64,000 nucleotides of DNA, taken from the NCBI RefSeq assembly GCF_030161375.1, contig NZ_BSSQ01000008.1, positions 1-64,000 of the forward strand, in the 5' to 3' direction. Positions within the stretch are counted from its first letter, which is position 1. Every line of letters begins with the position of its first letter. This document shows positions 1 to 8,038 of this stretch, in pieces. The translations under genes and the position numbers were made by a program. The DNA comes from Paenibacillus glycanilyticus. GTDB taxonomy: Bacteria > Bacillota > Bacilli > Paenibacillales > Paenibacillaceae. The notes under the pieces are model-generated. The model saw only the letters and a program-made list of their open reading frames with translations. It ran no database searches and was not told where the DNA came from.

Positions 1-545
1 CACCGGGACGGGGCAGCCGAGCCCTGCCCTGCGCCGCAGGGCAGGGCGTCGCCGGCGGCAAGGCGCCGCCCGGCAACCCCGCCCAGCGCGGCGCGCACAT
101 CCGTGCTGCGGCTGCCGAGTTCGCTCGGCACGCCGAAACCTCCGGCTGCCGCCAAGTAAGCGCGGCAGCCGCTAACCGCACGGCCAAACCGGATCACCGC
201 GCCGCGCGGAACCCAAACCGGCCGCCACATCGGCAGCTCTTCGCCATCGATCGTGGGCTCCAAATAAGCGCCGCATACCGCGATGAGAAGATCAGCTTCA
301 ACCGCGAGCTCAGGACCAACAAGCGTGATCTCAAGTCCGGCTTCCCCCTGCTCATTGCCAACTAGCAGATTGGCGAGCCGCAGCGCGTAACGGTCCATCG
401 CGCCTCCCGTCGTAATCCCGGACGACCGGTAACCCGCTCTGCCCAAATCCTGAATCGTTGTTAACAGACCCGCTTTAATCACTTTTAAGCCATGTACCGC
501 GTTGTTCGCCATCGAGGCTCCCCCTTTAACCATCCGTTCCGTCAT
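1..545 (-). CDS. pxpC: 5-oxoprolinase subunit C, biotin-dependent carboxyltransferase domain (PxpC/KipA), partial
   Basis: This is the N-terminal part, about 181 residues, of the PxpC/KipA family; the C-terminus lies beyond base 1. The start of the protein carries the family signature [15 protein letters not shown] followed by [13 protein letters not shown]. PxpC works with PxpA and PxpB in ATP-dependent cleavage of 5-oxoproline to glutamate; the Bacillus homologue KipA was first described as a partner of the KinA inhibitor KipI. I chose the ATG at 545-543 because it overlaps the stop of pxpB (ATGA) and has GGAGGTG upstream. A second in-frame ATG at 512 also has a good GGGGGAG site. The distal part is very GC-rich (bases 1-180). 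Confidence 0.88.
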   Translation of the reverse strand, partial: MTERMVKGGASMANNAVHGLKVIKAGLLTTIQDLGRAGYRSSGITTGGAMDRYALRLANLLVGNEQGEAGLEITLVGPELAVEADLLIAVCGAYLEPTIDGEELPMWRPVWVPRGAVIRFGRAVSGCRAYLAAAGGFGVPSELGSRSTDVRAALGGVAGRRLAAGDALPCGAGQGSAAPSR

Positions 546-1258
546 AAGAGACCTTCACCTCCGCCAATCGGAATAAATCTAACGCGGTCGCCGGCCCGGA
601 GCAGCACGGGCTCGCTTCGCTCCTTGTCAAACAACACGGCTGGCGAATACCCGATAATCTGCCAGCCTCCGGGTGTCGCAATAGGGTAAATCCCGGTCTG
701 CTTCCCGGCAATCCCAACGGATCCCGCGGGCACGACGGCCCGGGGAGCCGATTTGCGAGGTTGCTCCAGCACCTCCGGCAGTCCGCTTAAATAAGGAAAC
801 CCCGGCATGAACCCAATCATCGCCACCGTGTATTCCACGCTGGAATGCTCCTTGATGAATTGCTCTACGGATAGACCCGAACGTGTTGCTGCTTCCTCCA
901 AATCCGGTCCGTACGACCCGCCGTAATAAACGGGAAGCTCAAACCTGCGTGCCGCTGCCGCCCGTTTCCCTACCGCACTTCTATTCTCGATATGTATTCT
1001 GAGCTTACGTTCTGCCAGTTCATAAGGAAGCAGACGGTCAGCTTCCTTTCCATTTTCGATCTCCCGCCACAGGAATGCCGGTTCATACAGGACCGTTACC
1101 GTTTCATAAGCCGGCACAACATCCACGATCCACGCCTCGGCTACCTGCTGAAGCGTCCATGCAAGATCGGCCATCAGCCTCCACCCATCGGCGCCTTCCA
1201 CATCATCCTGGCGAATAACAAGCGCCCTGTCGCCAAGCGGCGTTACTTGAACACCCAT
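542..1258 (-). CDS. pxpB: 5-oxoprolinase subunit B (PxpB/KipI family)
   Basis: This 238-residue protein has the full length of the PxpB/KipI (allophanate hydrolase subunit 1, cyclophilin-like) family. Visible family motifs are [11 protein letters not shown] at the N-terminus, [24 protein letters not shown] and [11 protein letters not shown]. In the known pathway PxpB pairs with PxpC to open 5-oxoproline; in Bacillus subtilis the homologue KipI also inhibits the sporulation kinase KinA. The stop overlaps the start of pxpC by four bases, so the two are translationally coupled. The third subunit, pxpA (LamB/YcsF), is not in the window and may lie beyond the left edge. Confidence 0.93.
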   Translation of the reverse strand: MGVQVTPLGDRALVIRQDDVEGADGWRLMADLAWTLQQVAEAWIVDVVPAYETVTVLYEPAFLWREIENGKEADRLLPYELAERKLRIHIENRSAVGKRAAAARRFELPVYYGGSYGPDLEEAATRSGLSVEQFIKEHSSVEYTVAMIGFMPGFPYLSGLPEVLEQPRKSAPRAVVPAGSVGIAGKQTGIYPIATPGGWQIIGYSPAVLFDKERSEPVLLRAGDRVRFIPIGGGEGLL

Positions 1259-1327
1259 TCGATCCGCACCTTTAGCATCCGCTGTTTTTCCTTATTGTAG
1301 AATACATTCACCACCGCCTGCCACATC

Positions 1328-1355
1328 AAAAAGAGGCTGCCAAGCCAGGCAGCCC
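1328..1355 (-). terminator. Rho-independent terminator of the vWA lipoprotein gene
   Basis: On the minus strand GGCTGCC-TGGCTT-GGCAGCC is followed by TCTTTTTG, about 30 bases past the stop of the von Willebrand lipoprotein gene and before pxpB. Confidence 0.75.
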
Positions 1356-1381
1356 CTACCTCCTGCAACATTGCGCCCTAC

Positions 1382-2671
1382 CTATTGCACATAACGGTTA
1401 ATGACTTCAACCAGCAAATCATTAAGTAGCTTCGTTTCGTATTCGCCTGCCGCTGGCTCCAGATGATCACTGCCAATCCCGCTGTCGTCGGTCAAGAACA
1501 GATACGTTCCTCCGGTGGCTACGGCTGCAAAACGAAGCAGGTATTCGGTATCCACGTCAATACCGCTGGAGGCAACCGGAATAATGCGTATGCCTGCCTT
1601 CGCGGCTTCGGCAATTACGCTATGCATCTCTTGCAAAATTTGCGGCTCCTGATGTGGAGGAGCGTCCAGCACGAGGAACATCAGTCTTGCCCGCGCATGT
1701 TCACTCCATTTATGATTACTGACCGCATCCCTAAGCGCCTGCTCGACCGCCTCCGGATAATCGCCGCCGCCTTGCGCTTTTTGCATCGCAATGAGCTGAA
1801 CCGCCTGATCGATATTAGTTGTAAAAGGATTCGACTTCACGACATAGTCATCATGAACATCCCGGTAAAAATTCGTGCTTACTTGGATATCCAACTGATT
1901 CGCATGCTGATCGCCTACCCGCTCGATCACATCCTTCAGCTCTGCTTCCAAATAATCCATCTCGTCTTGCATCGAGCCCGTTGTATCCATGACGAACATC
2001 ACATCAACCTGATTGGAATCTTCGATCTCGTCGTCGAGATCAACCTTTAATACGCCTTGTCCCGGCACTTCAATCTGAGATACCCGTTTTTTCTGCTGAT
2101 CGGCCATCACTTCAACGGTATACCGCGTTTGGCGATTAGACTGCTGATCTTCAGTAAATAAACCGGTAAATAAATATGCTCTTCCTTCCGCATTGGTCCG
2201 GCCTTCCCACACCGTCTCCTGCTCGCCAATCAGCTTGACTGCGGCATCGGACACCGCCTTGCCATCCGAGGTCACGACAACTTCCAAACGGTTGAACAAC
2301 TGAAACCCCCATGTATTCGAGCTTTGGCTGCCTTCATAGCTGTTCAACAGATTATTAAACTTCTCCCATGCGGCCAGATCATCCCATTCTCCGGCGGTAA
2401 GCTGACCCGCCTGAATTGGCGCATCCGTCCTCCCCTGGCGCCGCACCTCTTCCCGGACTGGAGCCTCCGGTTCTCTTGACCGATCGTCTTCGTTGCTCAT
2501 TTTTTTGTCTGTCGTGGATTCTGCGCTGGATGCCGTGCCGCTATTCTTGCTTGCATCCTCGTTAGCCGCATTGTTGCCGGTTGAAGAAGAACATCCTCCC
2601 ATGACCAGCACGGCAACAAACAACAAAATGATCATGGACGTCAGCTTGCTTCTCATTTGGTCTATTAGCAT
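1382..2671 (-). CDS. Lipoprotein with von Willebrand factor A domain
   Basis: The N-terminus is a lipoprotein signal (hydrophobic stretch then lipobox VMGGC), followed by a Ser/Thr/Asn-rich, charged linker. A short region around residues 130-200 resembles a beta-sandwich (VVVTSDGKAVSDAAVKLIG). From about residue 220 a vWA domain begins with VDVMFVMDTTGSM, where DTTGSM is the MIDAS metal site; it ends near the C-terminus. Such proteins bind partners outside the membrane in a metal-dependent way; no substrate can be read from the sequence. I prefer the ATG at 2671 because AAAGGGGG lies nine bases upstream; a TTG at 2680 would abut the ribosome site. Confidence 0.85.
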   Translation of the reverse strand: MLIDQMRSKLTSMIILLFVAVLVMGGCSSSTGNNAANEDASKNSGTASSAESTTDKKMSNEDDRSREPEAPVREEVRRQGRTDAPIQAGQLTAGEWDDLAAWEKFNNLLNSYEGSQSSNTWGFQLFNRLEVVVTSDGKAVSDAAVKLIGEQETVWEGRTNAEGRAYLFTGLFTEDQQSNRQTRYTVEVMADQQKKRVSQIEVPGQGVLKVDLDDEIEDSNQVDVMFVMDTTGSMQDEMDYLEAELKDVIERVGDQHANQLDIQVSTNFYRDVHDDYVVKSNPFTTNIDQAVQLIAMQKAQGGGDYPEAVEQALRDAVSNHKWSEHARARLMFLVLDAPPHQEPQILQEMHSVIAEAAKAGIRIIPVASSGIDVDTEYLLRFAAVATGGTYLFLTDDSGIGSDHLEPAAGEYETKLLNDLLVEVINRYVQ

Positions 2672-2813
2672 TTTCCACAACCCCCTTTATTTTCTAAATA
2701 GTCAGACGTTAAGGATTCTGGGATTGTTGCATTACCCGGCAATCAACATTACAATCAATAGCAGGCAACTCGGCGAACAAGCCGTTCTATGCCAGTCATG
2801 GAGGGCTGCAATC

Positions 2814-3116
2814 ATGGAGACGATTCAATTAAAAGATATTGAGATTGTGTACCGGCAGCAGATGAAGGAGATTCCGTTCGATACAGCCGAGCTTGTACTG
2901 GTGTCGGATTACGGCTCAAGGTTATGGTACGTGGACGTAAACGGAGTGAAAGATCTGGAAATGCTACAGTGGTTTGGACAAAGCGAGGATATCCGGGTCG
3001 AGTTATATGCAACCGCCACGGATGGCCGAACGTTTAACGGTACGGCTTATTTGCACCCAAACGAGCCTCACCAGGCAGCTGCCATCCGAGGCGACGGAGA
3101 GCTGCGCCAAACGTAA
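2814..3116 (+). CDS. Conserved small protein of unknown function (100 aa)
   Basis: I do not recognise this family. The frame stays open further upstream, but the ATG at 2814 has GGAGGG eight bases before it (2800-2805), which decides the start. The product is about 100 residues, acidic, soluble, with no signal peptide or membrane segment (METIQLKDIEIVYRQQ...). Alternating hydrophobic residues (TAELVLVSDYGSRLWYVDVNG) suggest a small beta-rich fold. It lies 35 bases upstream of the acetyltransferase gene on the same strand and is probably co-transcribed with it. Confidence 0.7.
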   Translation: METIQLKDIEIVYRQQMKEIPFDTAELVLVSDYGSRLWYVDVNGVKDLEMLQWFGQSEDIRVELYATATDGRTFNGTAYLHPNEPHQAAAIRGDGELRQT

Positions 3117-3151
3117 AGCCCCTTATACATAGGAAGGAGAAGAATAACAAC

Positions 3152-3580
3152 ATGGCAATTACCTCAAGAAGAATTACCAATGAAGAAGATTTGAAAGCAG
3201 CTTTCGAGATCCGCAAAAAAGTATTTGTAGACGAGCAAGGCGTACCTGCGGAGAACGAATACGATGAATTTGACGAAACAGCAAACCATGTTCTTGTGCT
3301 ATATAACGGAGAGCCTGCTGCAACGGGGCGTCTTAGAGAGGTTGATGGCGCTGCCAAGCTGCAACGCATCTGCGTCCTGGAATCCCATCGCAAATACGGC
3401 CTTGGCCGCGCGGTTGTCGAAGCGCTCGAATCCATTGCCCGCGAAGAAGGACTGCAGGTAGCCAAGCTGAACGGCCAGACTCACGCCGAACCGTTCTATG
3501 CGAAACTCGGTTACCATACCGTCTCCGATATCTTCTTGGAAGAGGGTATCCCCCACGTTACCATGAAAAAAACGCTATAA
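3152..3580 (+). CDS. GNAT family N-acetyltransferase (YjcF/ElaA-like)
   Basis: The 142-residue protein is a single GNAT domain. The acetyl-CoA binding region reads LQRICVLESHRKYGLGRAVV, with an R-K-Y-G-L-G loop in place of the classical Q/RxxGxG/A. The N-terminal FEIRKKVFVDEQGVP and C-terminal AEPFYAKLGYHTVSDIFLEEGIPH match the YjcF/ElaA group, whose substrates are not established. An AGGAAGGAG site precedes the ATG. It ends just before a strong terminator. Confidence 0.88.
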   Translation: MAITSRRITNEEDLKAAFEIRKKVFVDEQGVPAENEYDEFDETANHVLVLYNGEPAATGRLREVDGAAKLQRICVLESHRKYGLGRAVVEALESIAREEGLQVAKLNGQTHAEPFYAKLGYHTVSDIFLEEGIPHVTMKKTL

Positions 3581-3586
3581 CCAACA

Positions 3587-3634
3587 AAGGCTGTCCCATA
3601 AGTCATGAAAATGACTATGGGACAGCCTCTTTTA
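3587..3634 (+). terminator. Rho-independent terminator, TATGGGACAGCC family
   Basis: A long stem AGGCTGTCCCATAAGTCAT / ATGACTATGGGACAGCCT closes on a small A-rich loop and is followed by CTTTT. It sits directly after the acetyltransferase stop. A closely related hairpin recurs at 14135-14184. Confidence 0.85.
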
Positions 3635-3689
3635 TGCTTTGGCTATGTTAAACCTAAATGTTGATATTGGCGCTCACCAAAGTCCCGAC

Positions 3690-3906
3690 GCCTGTTTAGT
3701 TACGTTGCACGAAATGCAGCATATTTAGGCGTATGAGTCCACTAACTAGAGATATCCTGCACAAAATGCAGGATATAAGTCAAAAAATGCCCAAAAGGGT
3801 TCCAATCCAACTCATATCCTGCATTCCGTGCAGGATAATTTGCTCTTTGGCCTAATTAAGGGAAATATACTGCACTACGTGCAACGTAGCCAAACTAACG
3901 TTTTTC
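3690..3906. repeat. Palindrome-rich intergenic repeat element
   Basis: Four related palindromic units lie in about 215 bases of non-coding DNA. The two inner units are ATATCCTGCA-n5-TGCAGGATAT (3752-3776) and ATATCCTGCA-n5-TGCAGGATAA (3814-3838). The two outer units (about 3700-3726 and 3865-3890) contain ACGTTGCACG...TGCAG.ATATTT and are inverted copies of each other, so the whole segment is itself an imperfect inverted repeat. No reading frame fits. It looks like a dispersed palindromic repeat of the BOX/REP kind; copies elsewhere in the genome are inferred, not seen. Confidence 0.6.
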
Positions 3907-4127
3907 TTAGGCTTTGCCCAATTGTGCTCAATGCTGTCCAAGTTGGATTTCATTATTGAGCTTGTACGTGCCCGAATAAGCGATCCACTTAGATGAAATC
4001 CACTGCAGCTAAATTACTGGTCTCTGGCGCACCATTACGTTTGACAAATTACAGCTTGCCCTCGCTCTTTGTCCTTGCCTTCGCTCTTGTGTTTGCCTTT
4101 GCTTTGCCTTTGCCTTTTACACACCAA

Positions 4128-4200
4128 GGTGCCAGAATCAGCTGGCACCACCAACCGCCCCCTAAATAGCAAATGAGGGGGCTCTGACCTTTAAGGTCAG
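4128..4200. repeat. Cluster of three adjacent short hairpins
   Basis: Three perfect inverted repeats follow one another: GGTGCCAG-n6-CTGGCACC (4128-4149), GCCCCCT-n12-AGGGGGC (4157-4182) and the near-continuous palindrome CTGACCTTTAAGGTCAG (4184-4200). They lie next to the large nested repeat at 4231-4343 in a gene-free region. The stretch 3907-4127 contains no supported gene; about 4050-4115 is low-complexity GCCTTTG/CTTTGCC sequence. Confidence 0.55.
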
Positions 4201-4230
4201 CCTTGTCTTTATGGTTATGGTGCGAAGAGA

Positions 4231-4343
4231 GGTCATGTATCTCCTGGAGGAGCGTAGCGTCTGCCTTTGCCAATCTGAATACTCGTTAACGAGTAAATTC
4301 AATATTCAGATTGGCAACAGCAGCCGGAAGGAGATACATGACC
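4231..4343 (-). repeat. Nested inverted-repeat element, copy 1 (3'-end element family)
   Basis: Outer arms GGTCATGTATCTCCT (4231-4245) and AGGAGATACATGACC (4329-4343) are perfect complements. Inside, TTGCCAATCTGAATA (4267-4281) pairs perfectly with TATTCAGATTGGCAA (4303-4317), and the centre holds the palindrome ACTCGTTAACGAGT. Read on the minus strand it aligns with the element at 38536-38643, including unpaired positions (GGCAAAGGC, CGCT.CGCTC, AGGAGATAC), so the two are members of one family. It lies just past the terminator of the minus-strand aldolase gene. Function unknown. Confidence 0.75.
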
Positions 4344-4364
4344 GTCCTGAGCATGCCCTTACCA

Positions 4365-4391
4365 TAAAAAAGGCTGCCTTAACGGCAGCCC
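4365..4391 (-). terminator. Rho-independent terminator of the aldolase gene
   Basis: On the minus strand GGCTGCCGTTAAGGCAGCC is followed by TTTTTTAT, starting six bases past the stop codon. Confidence 0.85.
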
Positions 4392-4396
4392 TCATC

Positions 4397-5359
4397 TTAT
4401 TTGCTATGCGCAACCTCAGGAGTCGTCAAACGATCGTAGAAGTCAACGCATTTGTCTTTGTCCTCGGAATCACGCAGCGCCATGGCCGAACGCGGATGCT
4501 CGTCCAACATGCCAGTGATCATGTAAGGAATGATGTAGCCCCATTCTTCCTTCTCGCGAAGCGGAATCATATATTTCTCGATCATGTCGAGAACCGGGCG
4601 TACATTGTATTTCGCGTTTTGAAGGTTGGCAACCAAGAGTTCCGTGTTACAGTTGCCCGCGGCGCGGCCCATGCCGTATACGGAAGCATCAAGGAGCTCA
4701 ACGCCTTTCTCCGCAGCAATCAGCGTATTCGCGAATGCAAGCTGCATATTGTTATGCGTATGAATGCCCAGACGTTTGTTAGGCAGGTAATGTTGGAATT
4801 TCTCAATCAGGTAGCTGTAGTCATTCGGCTTCAGGCTGCCGTACGAGTCTACGATGTAGACAACGTCAACTACGCTTTCCTTGATCAGTTCAAACGCGTC
4901 AATCAGTTGATTCTCCATTACGTTGGAGAGCGCCATGATGTTAAGCGTTGTTTCATAACCGCGGTCATGGAACAGTTGAACCAGCTCAAGAGCCTTGTCC
5001 ACGTCCTGGATGTAGCAGGCAACGCGGATCAGGTCAAGAAGGCTTTCGCTGCGCGGCAAAATGTCATTCTCGTCTACACGCCCGATATCGACAAGGGCGG
5101 ACAGCTTCGTGTTGCCTTTGTTTGGAATGACTTGCTTCAGGAAGTTGTCATCCAGGAAGCGCCAAGGGCCAGCCGATTCAGCGCCTTTCAGCAGCTTAGG
5201 GGAGTTTTTGTAGCCGATTTCCATATAATCTACGCCGGCTTCGTTCAATGTTTTATAGAGATGTTGAACGAATTCAACGCTGAAGTCCCAGTTGTTCACA
5301 AGTCCGCCGTCGCGAACCGTACAGTCTACAATTTTACAATGGCTAGTTTTCGTGTTCAT
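4397..5359 (-). CDS. HMGL-like (DRE-TIM metallolyase) aldolase
   Basis: The 320-residue protein has the DRE-TIM barrel signature: IVDCTVRDGGLVNNWDFS near the N-terminus (the DxTxRDGG metal and substrate site) and GIHTHNNMQLAFANT with the metal-binding HxH pair, then VYGMGRAAGNCNTELL. This is the family of 4-hydroxy-2-oxovalerate aldolase, HMG-CoA lyase and isopropylmalate synthase; the C-terminal synthase domains are absent, so an aldolase or lyase reaction on a 2-oxo acid is most likely. The substrate is not clear. The frame extends upstream, but AAGGAG six bases before the ATG at 5359 decides the start. It appears monocistronic. Confidence 0.83.
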   Translation of the reverse strand: MNTKTSHCKIVDCTVRDGGLVNNWDFSVEFVQHLYKTLNEAGVDYMEIGYKNSPKLLKGAESAGPWRFLDDNFLKQVIPNKGNTKLSALVDIGRVDENDILPRSESLLDLIRVACYIQDVDKALELVQLFHDRGYETTLNIMALSNVMENQLIDAFELIKESVVDVVYIVDSYGSLKPNDYSYLIEKFQHYLPNKRLGIHTHNNMQLAFANTLIAAEKGVELLDASVYGMGRAAGNCNTELLVANLQNAKYNVRPVLDMIEKYMIPLREKEEWGYIIPYMITGMLDEHPRSAMALRDSEDKDKCVDFYDRLTTPEVAHSK

Positions 5360-5453
5360 GTCCTTCTCCTTCTCGGTTCGATATGTTACATCCAATCATA
5401 CTTGAAATAGATGCGGAACGCAAAATAATTTTGTCGATTTTTGGATGCTCTCC

Positions 5454-6446
5454 TTACTCGCCCGTGAACAGCGTTACGGCCTCGCGCCGGTAGTTTTTCT
5501 GGAATTGGTCTACCTCTTGCAGCAGTTTTGTTCCGCCGGGTCCCCGGAGCAGCCCAACATCATCAGTCTTGTCCAGGATCGCCAGGAAATGCTTTGCCAT
5601 TATGCCCGTTATCGTATTCGGGCTTTGACTATAGGTTTTTAAGTAGCTGGATTTCACTTCCGGTACAATCTTTAGCGTCTTCATATCAAATATCGGACTA
5701 TTCGCCAGACCGTTGATGAACATGCGCAAATAATTGTCCAAAAAAAGATTTTTCACTTCCGTATAATCAGGCGAATCCGGATATTCCTTAAGAAAAGCTT
5801 CCGTCATGATCGCCCGGCTAGCCAATTCGTCCCATGTGATGACAAGTCCGGCATCTCTTGCCGCCGGTTCTTCCGATTCAGCTGCCTTTAGAGCTATGTA
5901 ACTGTTCAGCGGTCTCGACAAATACGAGCTGTATTTATGCTGCATGCTGTAATCCACGATGGGATAGATGGTGCCTTCTACCCATACAAGCTTGTAGCCG
6001 CCGGACAATTTGGTCACGACAAGCTGTCTGACCGCATTATCGGGAATGGATCCCGCATTAGCTGAAGTTATCGGCCAGTCCATATCCGTCAGCACGTTTT
6101 GTACATCCGCGCTCATAAAAGCTTTCTGGGCGATTTGCACATCCTTGTTATAAAAGTCATAAAGCTCCCTGACCATCCGATCTGCGTTATTCTGTCCCGC
6201 TTTGTTCAAGTTCTCGTTCAGGAAGGATACAATGTCGGAGGCTTCCTTGGCCGTATGGACTACCGTATTGAACTTATTAATAAGATCATCCTGATCCTGC
6301 TTAACCGCATCAGCTGCCGGTTCCACTTTCGCAAGTTCCTTCTTAGCAGCCTGGCTATCAGATTCTGCTTTGCCGCATCCCATCAATCCGATGGCGATGC
6401 TTACCGTCAGCAATATATATAAGGATTGTTTTAGACGAGAATTCAT
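5454..6446 (-). CDS. Lipoprotein of unknown function
   Basis: The product (330 aa) begins with a lipoprotein signal ending in the lipobox LMGC. The mature part opens with an Ala/Lys-rich, probably helical segment and is otherwise mixed alpha/beta and mostly charged; no recognised domain. I chose the ATG at 6446 because GGAAGG lies ten bases upstream, better than the GTG at 6452. It stands between the aldolase gene and ribA on the same strand, but ribA ends in a terminator upstream, so it is probably its own transcription unit. Confidence 0.7.
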   Translation of the reverse strand: MNSRLKQSLYILLTVSIAIGLMGCGKAESDSQAAKKELAKVEPAADAVKQDQDDLINKFNTVVHTAKEASDIVSFLNENLNKAGQNNADRMVRELYDFYNKDVQIAQKAFMSADVQNVLTDMDWPITSANAGSIPDNAVRQLVVTKLSGGYKLVWVEGTIYPIVDYSMQHKYSSYLSRPLNSYIALKAAESEEPAARDAGLVITWDELASRAIMTEAFLKEYPDSPDYTEVKNLFLDNYLRMFINGLANSPIFDMKTLKIVPEVKSSYLKTYSQSPNTITGIMAKHFLAILDKTDDVGLLRGPGGTKLLQEVDQFQKNYRREAVTLFTGE

Positions 6447-6537
6447 ATGCACCCAACCTTCCGTTCCATATAGTGTATGCCAGATTGAGCATATCCATTA
6501 GACGACGGGACATATCGATTGGTTTCGGTCCAAAAGC

Positions 6538-6612
6538 AAAAAAAAAAACAGGCCGGTAGCAAACGGCCCCAAATCATTAGCTAAATGGGAGGCGCCGTTT
6601 GATCGGCCTGTT
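6538..6612 (-). terminator. Compound terminator after ribA
   Basis: On the minus strand AACAGGCCG and AAACGGC pair with GCCGTTT and CGGCCTGTT across a central loop, followed by at least ten T residues. The paired segments are interrupted, giving a two-part stem. Confidence 0.75.
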
Positions 6613-6614
6613 CC

Positions 6615-7355
6615 TTATTTGACTGCTAGTTCCCGCTCGAAATGGCCGGAACGGACGACTTTGGTCGATAAATATTTCTCGTTATGAACGGAAGCTTCGC
6701 CCCATAACGGCACGCGGGCAACAATGTTCATCCCCGCTCCGCGCAACGCTTCTACTTTGCGAGGGTTGTTTGTAATAATGGATACCGGAGCCTGGCGAAG
6801 CAACTTGAGAACGTCAATGGCTTCGCTATAATCGCGGGCATCCTCTTCAAAACCAAGCTCTAGGTTTGCATCCACCGTATCAAGGCCTTCTTCTTGCAAC
6901 AAGTACGCCATTGCTTTGCTGAACAAACCGATACCGCGGCCTTCATGATTCGCCAAATAGAACAATGCGCCTGCTCCGTTTGCCATAATCATTCGCATGG
7001 ATTGCTTCAGCTGGAAGCCGCAATCGCAGCGTTGGCTGCCGAAGATATCGCCGGTATGGCAGATGCTGTGCATGCGGATCAGCACTTCTTCCTCATGCTC
7101 GAAGTCCCCATAGACTAACACGCTGGATTGTTGGAAATCCGCATAATGAACGCGGTTAAGTTCCTCGATCAGCTCTTCCACCGATTCAGCCTTCGCCTTG
7201 TCGCGGCGCAGCCAGCTGTACCACTGGAATGTGACGGTCTCGCCGTCCAATTCAACTGGCAGCTTGACAGGACCAACAACATGGATCGCATGATCACCGT
7301 TGTCGATCGTTTTTATTTTATTTTTTAATATCGATAAGATATGTTGATTACTCAT
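6615..7355 (-). CDS. ribA: GTP cyclohydrolase II
   Basis: Monofunctional GTP cyclohydrolase II (246 aa), which opens GTP to the pyrimidine precursor of riboflavin. Diagnostic motifs are RMHSICHTGDIFGSQRCDCG (three zinc cysteines in the C-x10-C-x-C pattern) and NHEGRGIGL, then ITNNPRKVEAL near the C-terminus. About 80 N-terminal residues precede the catalytic core; there is no fused DHBP synthase (RibB) domain. No FMN riboswitch is visible upstream and no other riboflavin gene is nearby. It is divergent from a YodB-like regulator, with a candidate operator between them. Confidence 0.93.
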   Translation of the reverse strand: MSNQHILSILKNKIKTIDNGDHAIHVVGPVKLPVELDGETVTFQWYSWLRRDKAKAESVEELIEELNRVHYADFQQSSVLVYGDFEHEEEVLIRMHSICHTGDIFGSQRCDCGFQLKQSMRMIMANGAGALFYLANHEGRGIGLFSKAMAYLLQEEGLDTVDANLELGFEEDARDYSEAIDVLKLLRQAPVSIITNNPRKVEALRGAGMNIVARVPLWGEASVHNEKYLSTKVVRSGHFERELAVK

Positions 7356-7516
7356 TTACCGCACCTTCTTTTAGCTGAATAATAAACCACGAATAATTGA
7401 CCAAATTCTTGCAGTGAATACCAGTATATTGAGAATGAAGCAAGAGCGCAACAGGCAGCTGGTCCCTCCGCCATTCGCCCAGACGGGAAAAAGCGGAGAA
7501 AAATCGGCTAACCTTC

Positions 7517-7531
7517 GTTACTATTAGTAAC
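7517..7531. promoter_or_regulatory. Candidate HxlR-type operator
   Basis: The sequence GTTACTATTAGTAAC is an almost perfect inverted repeat (GTTACT-n3-AGTAAC) in the divergent region between ribA and the HxlR-family gene. HxlR-family regulators bind inverted repeats near their own promoters; binding here is inferred. Confidence 0.4.
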
Positions 7532-7586
7532 TAATTATAAATTCATAAACAAGTGACGTCAAGTTACAAGCACTACAAAAGTTTGC

Positions 7587-7615
7587 TTGTATTCATTTGA
7601 TATTGTGTCTATAAT
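7587..7615 (+). promoter_or_regulatory. Sigma-A promoter of the HxlR regulator gene
   Basis: TTGTAT (7587-7592), 17-base spacer, then TATAAT (7610-7615), about 30 bases upstream of the start codon. Confidence 0.6.
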
Positions 7616-7644
7616 GGAGTGGAAATCAATCTGAGGTGATCGTT

Positions 7645-7980
7645 ATGGAGCAATCTGACCTTTGTCCGCGCCTGCAGAAAGGGATGGATCTCATTGGAAA
7701 ACGTTGGATCGGCTTGATTATATATCAGCTGTTAGCCGGACCGCAGCGTTTCTGCGCCGTTCAAGCCGCGCTTCCGATTAGCGGCAGGCTGTTATCCGAA
7801 CGTTTCAAAGATTTGGAGAATGAAGGGATCGTCACTCGCGTGGTTTATCCGGAAATTCCAGTTCGCATCGAATATTCCTTAACGGAAAAAGGGCGCGCAT
7901 TAGAGCCCGTGGTGAGGGAAATTCAAAGATGGTCGCAGGATTGGATCCAGATAGAGCAGGCTGTTGTCTCTTCCGAATAA
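7645..7980 (+). CDS. HxlR family transcriptional regulator, YodB-like
   Basis: The 111-residue protein is a single winged-helix HxlR domain: CPRLQKGMDLIGKRW, then the recognition region ISGRLLSERFKDLENEGIV and wing EYSLTEKGRAL. The single cysteine at residue 7 (LCPRL) corresponds to the redox-sensing Cys near the N-terminus of YodB/CatR proteins, which respond to quinones and electrophiles; a second Cys follows at FCAV. The ATG at 7645 is chosen because GAGGTGA precedes it. A terminator follows. Likely targets are its own gene and perhaps divergent ribA, both inferred from position only. Confidence 0.85.
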   Translation: MEQSDLCPRLQKGMDLIGKRWIGLIIYQLLAGPQRFCAVQAALPISGRLLSERFKDLENEGIVTRVVYPEIPVRIEYSLTEKGRALEPVVREIQRWSQDWIQIEQAVVSSE

Positions 7981-7997
7981 TACAATACTTGTCAAGA

Positions 7998-8038
7998 AAG
8001 CTTGTCTTTCCATTCCGGAAAGGACAGGCTTTTTTTTA
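7998..8038 (+). terminator. Terminator of the HxlR regulator gene
   Basis: AAGCTTGTCTTTCC-ATTCC-GGAAAGGACAGGCTT with a run of eight T residues, 20 bases past the stop. Confidence 0.85.

Noticed and set aside
3690..3906. CRISPR-like array
   Set aside because: The repeats are palindromic, unequally spaced, differ in sequence and have no unique spacers; no cas genes are present.
4049..4273. A 74-codon minus-strand frame rich in Lys, Ala and Gly
   Set aside because: It runs through low-complexity CTTTGCC sequence and three hairpins, has no ribosome site, and resembles no protein.
4211..5410. A long plus-strand frame of about 400 codons
   Set aside because: It is antisense to the clearly recognisable HMGL-like aldolase gene and shows no family motifs.
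7356..7516. A possible FMN riboswitch upstream of ribA
   Set aside because: None of the conserved RFN segments is present in the leader.
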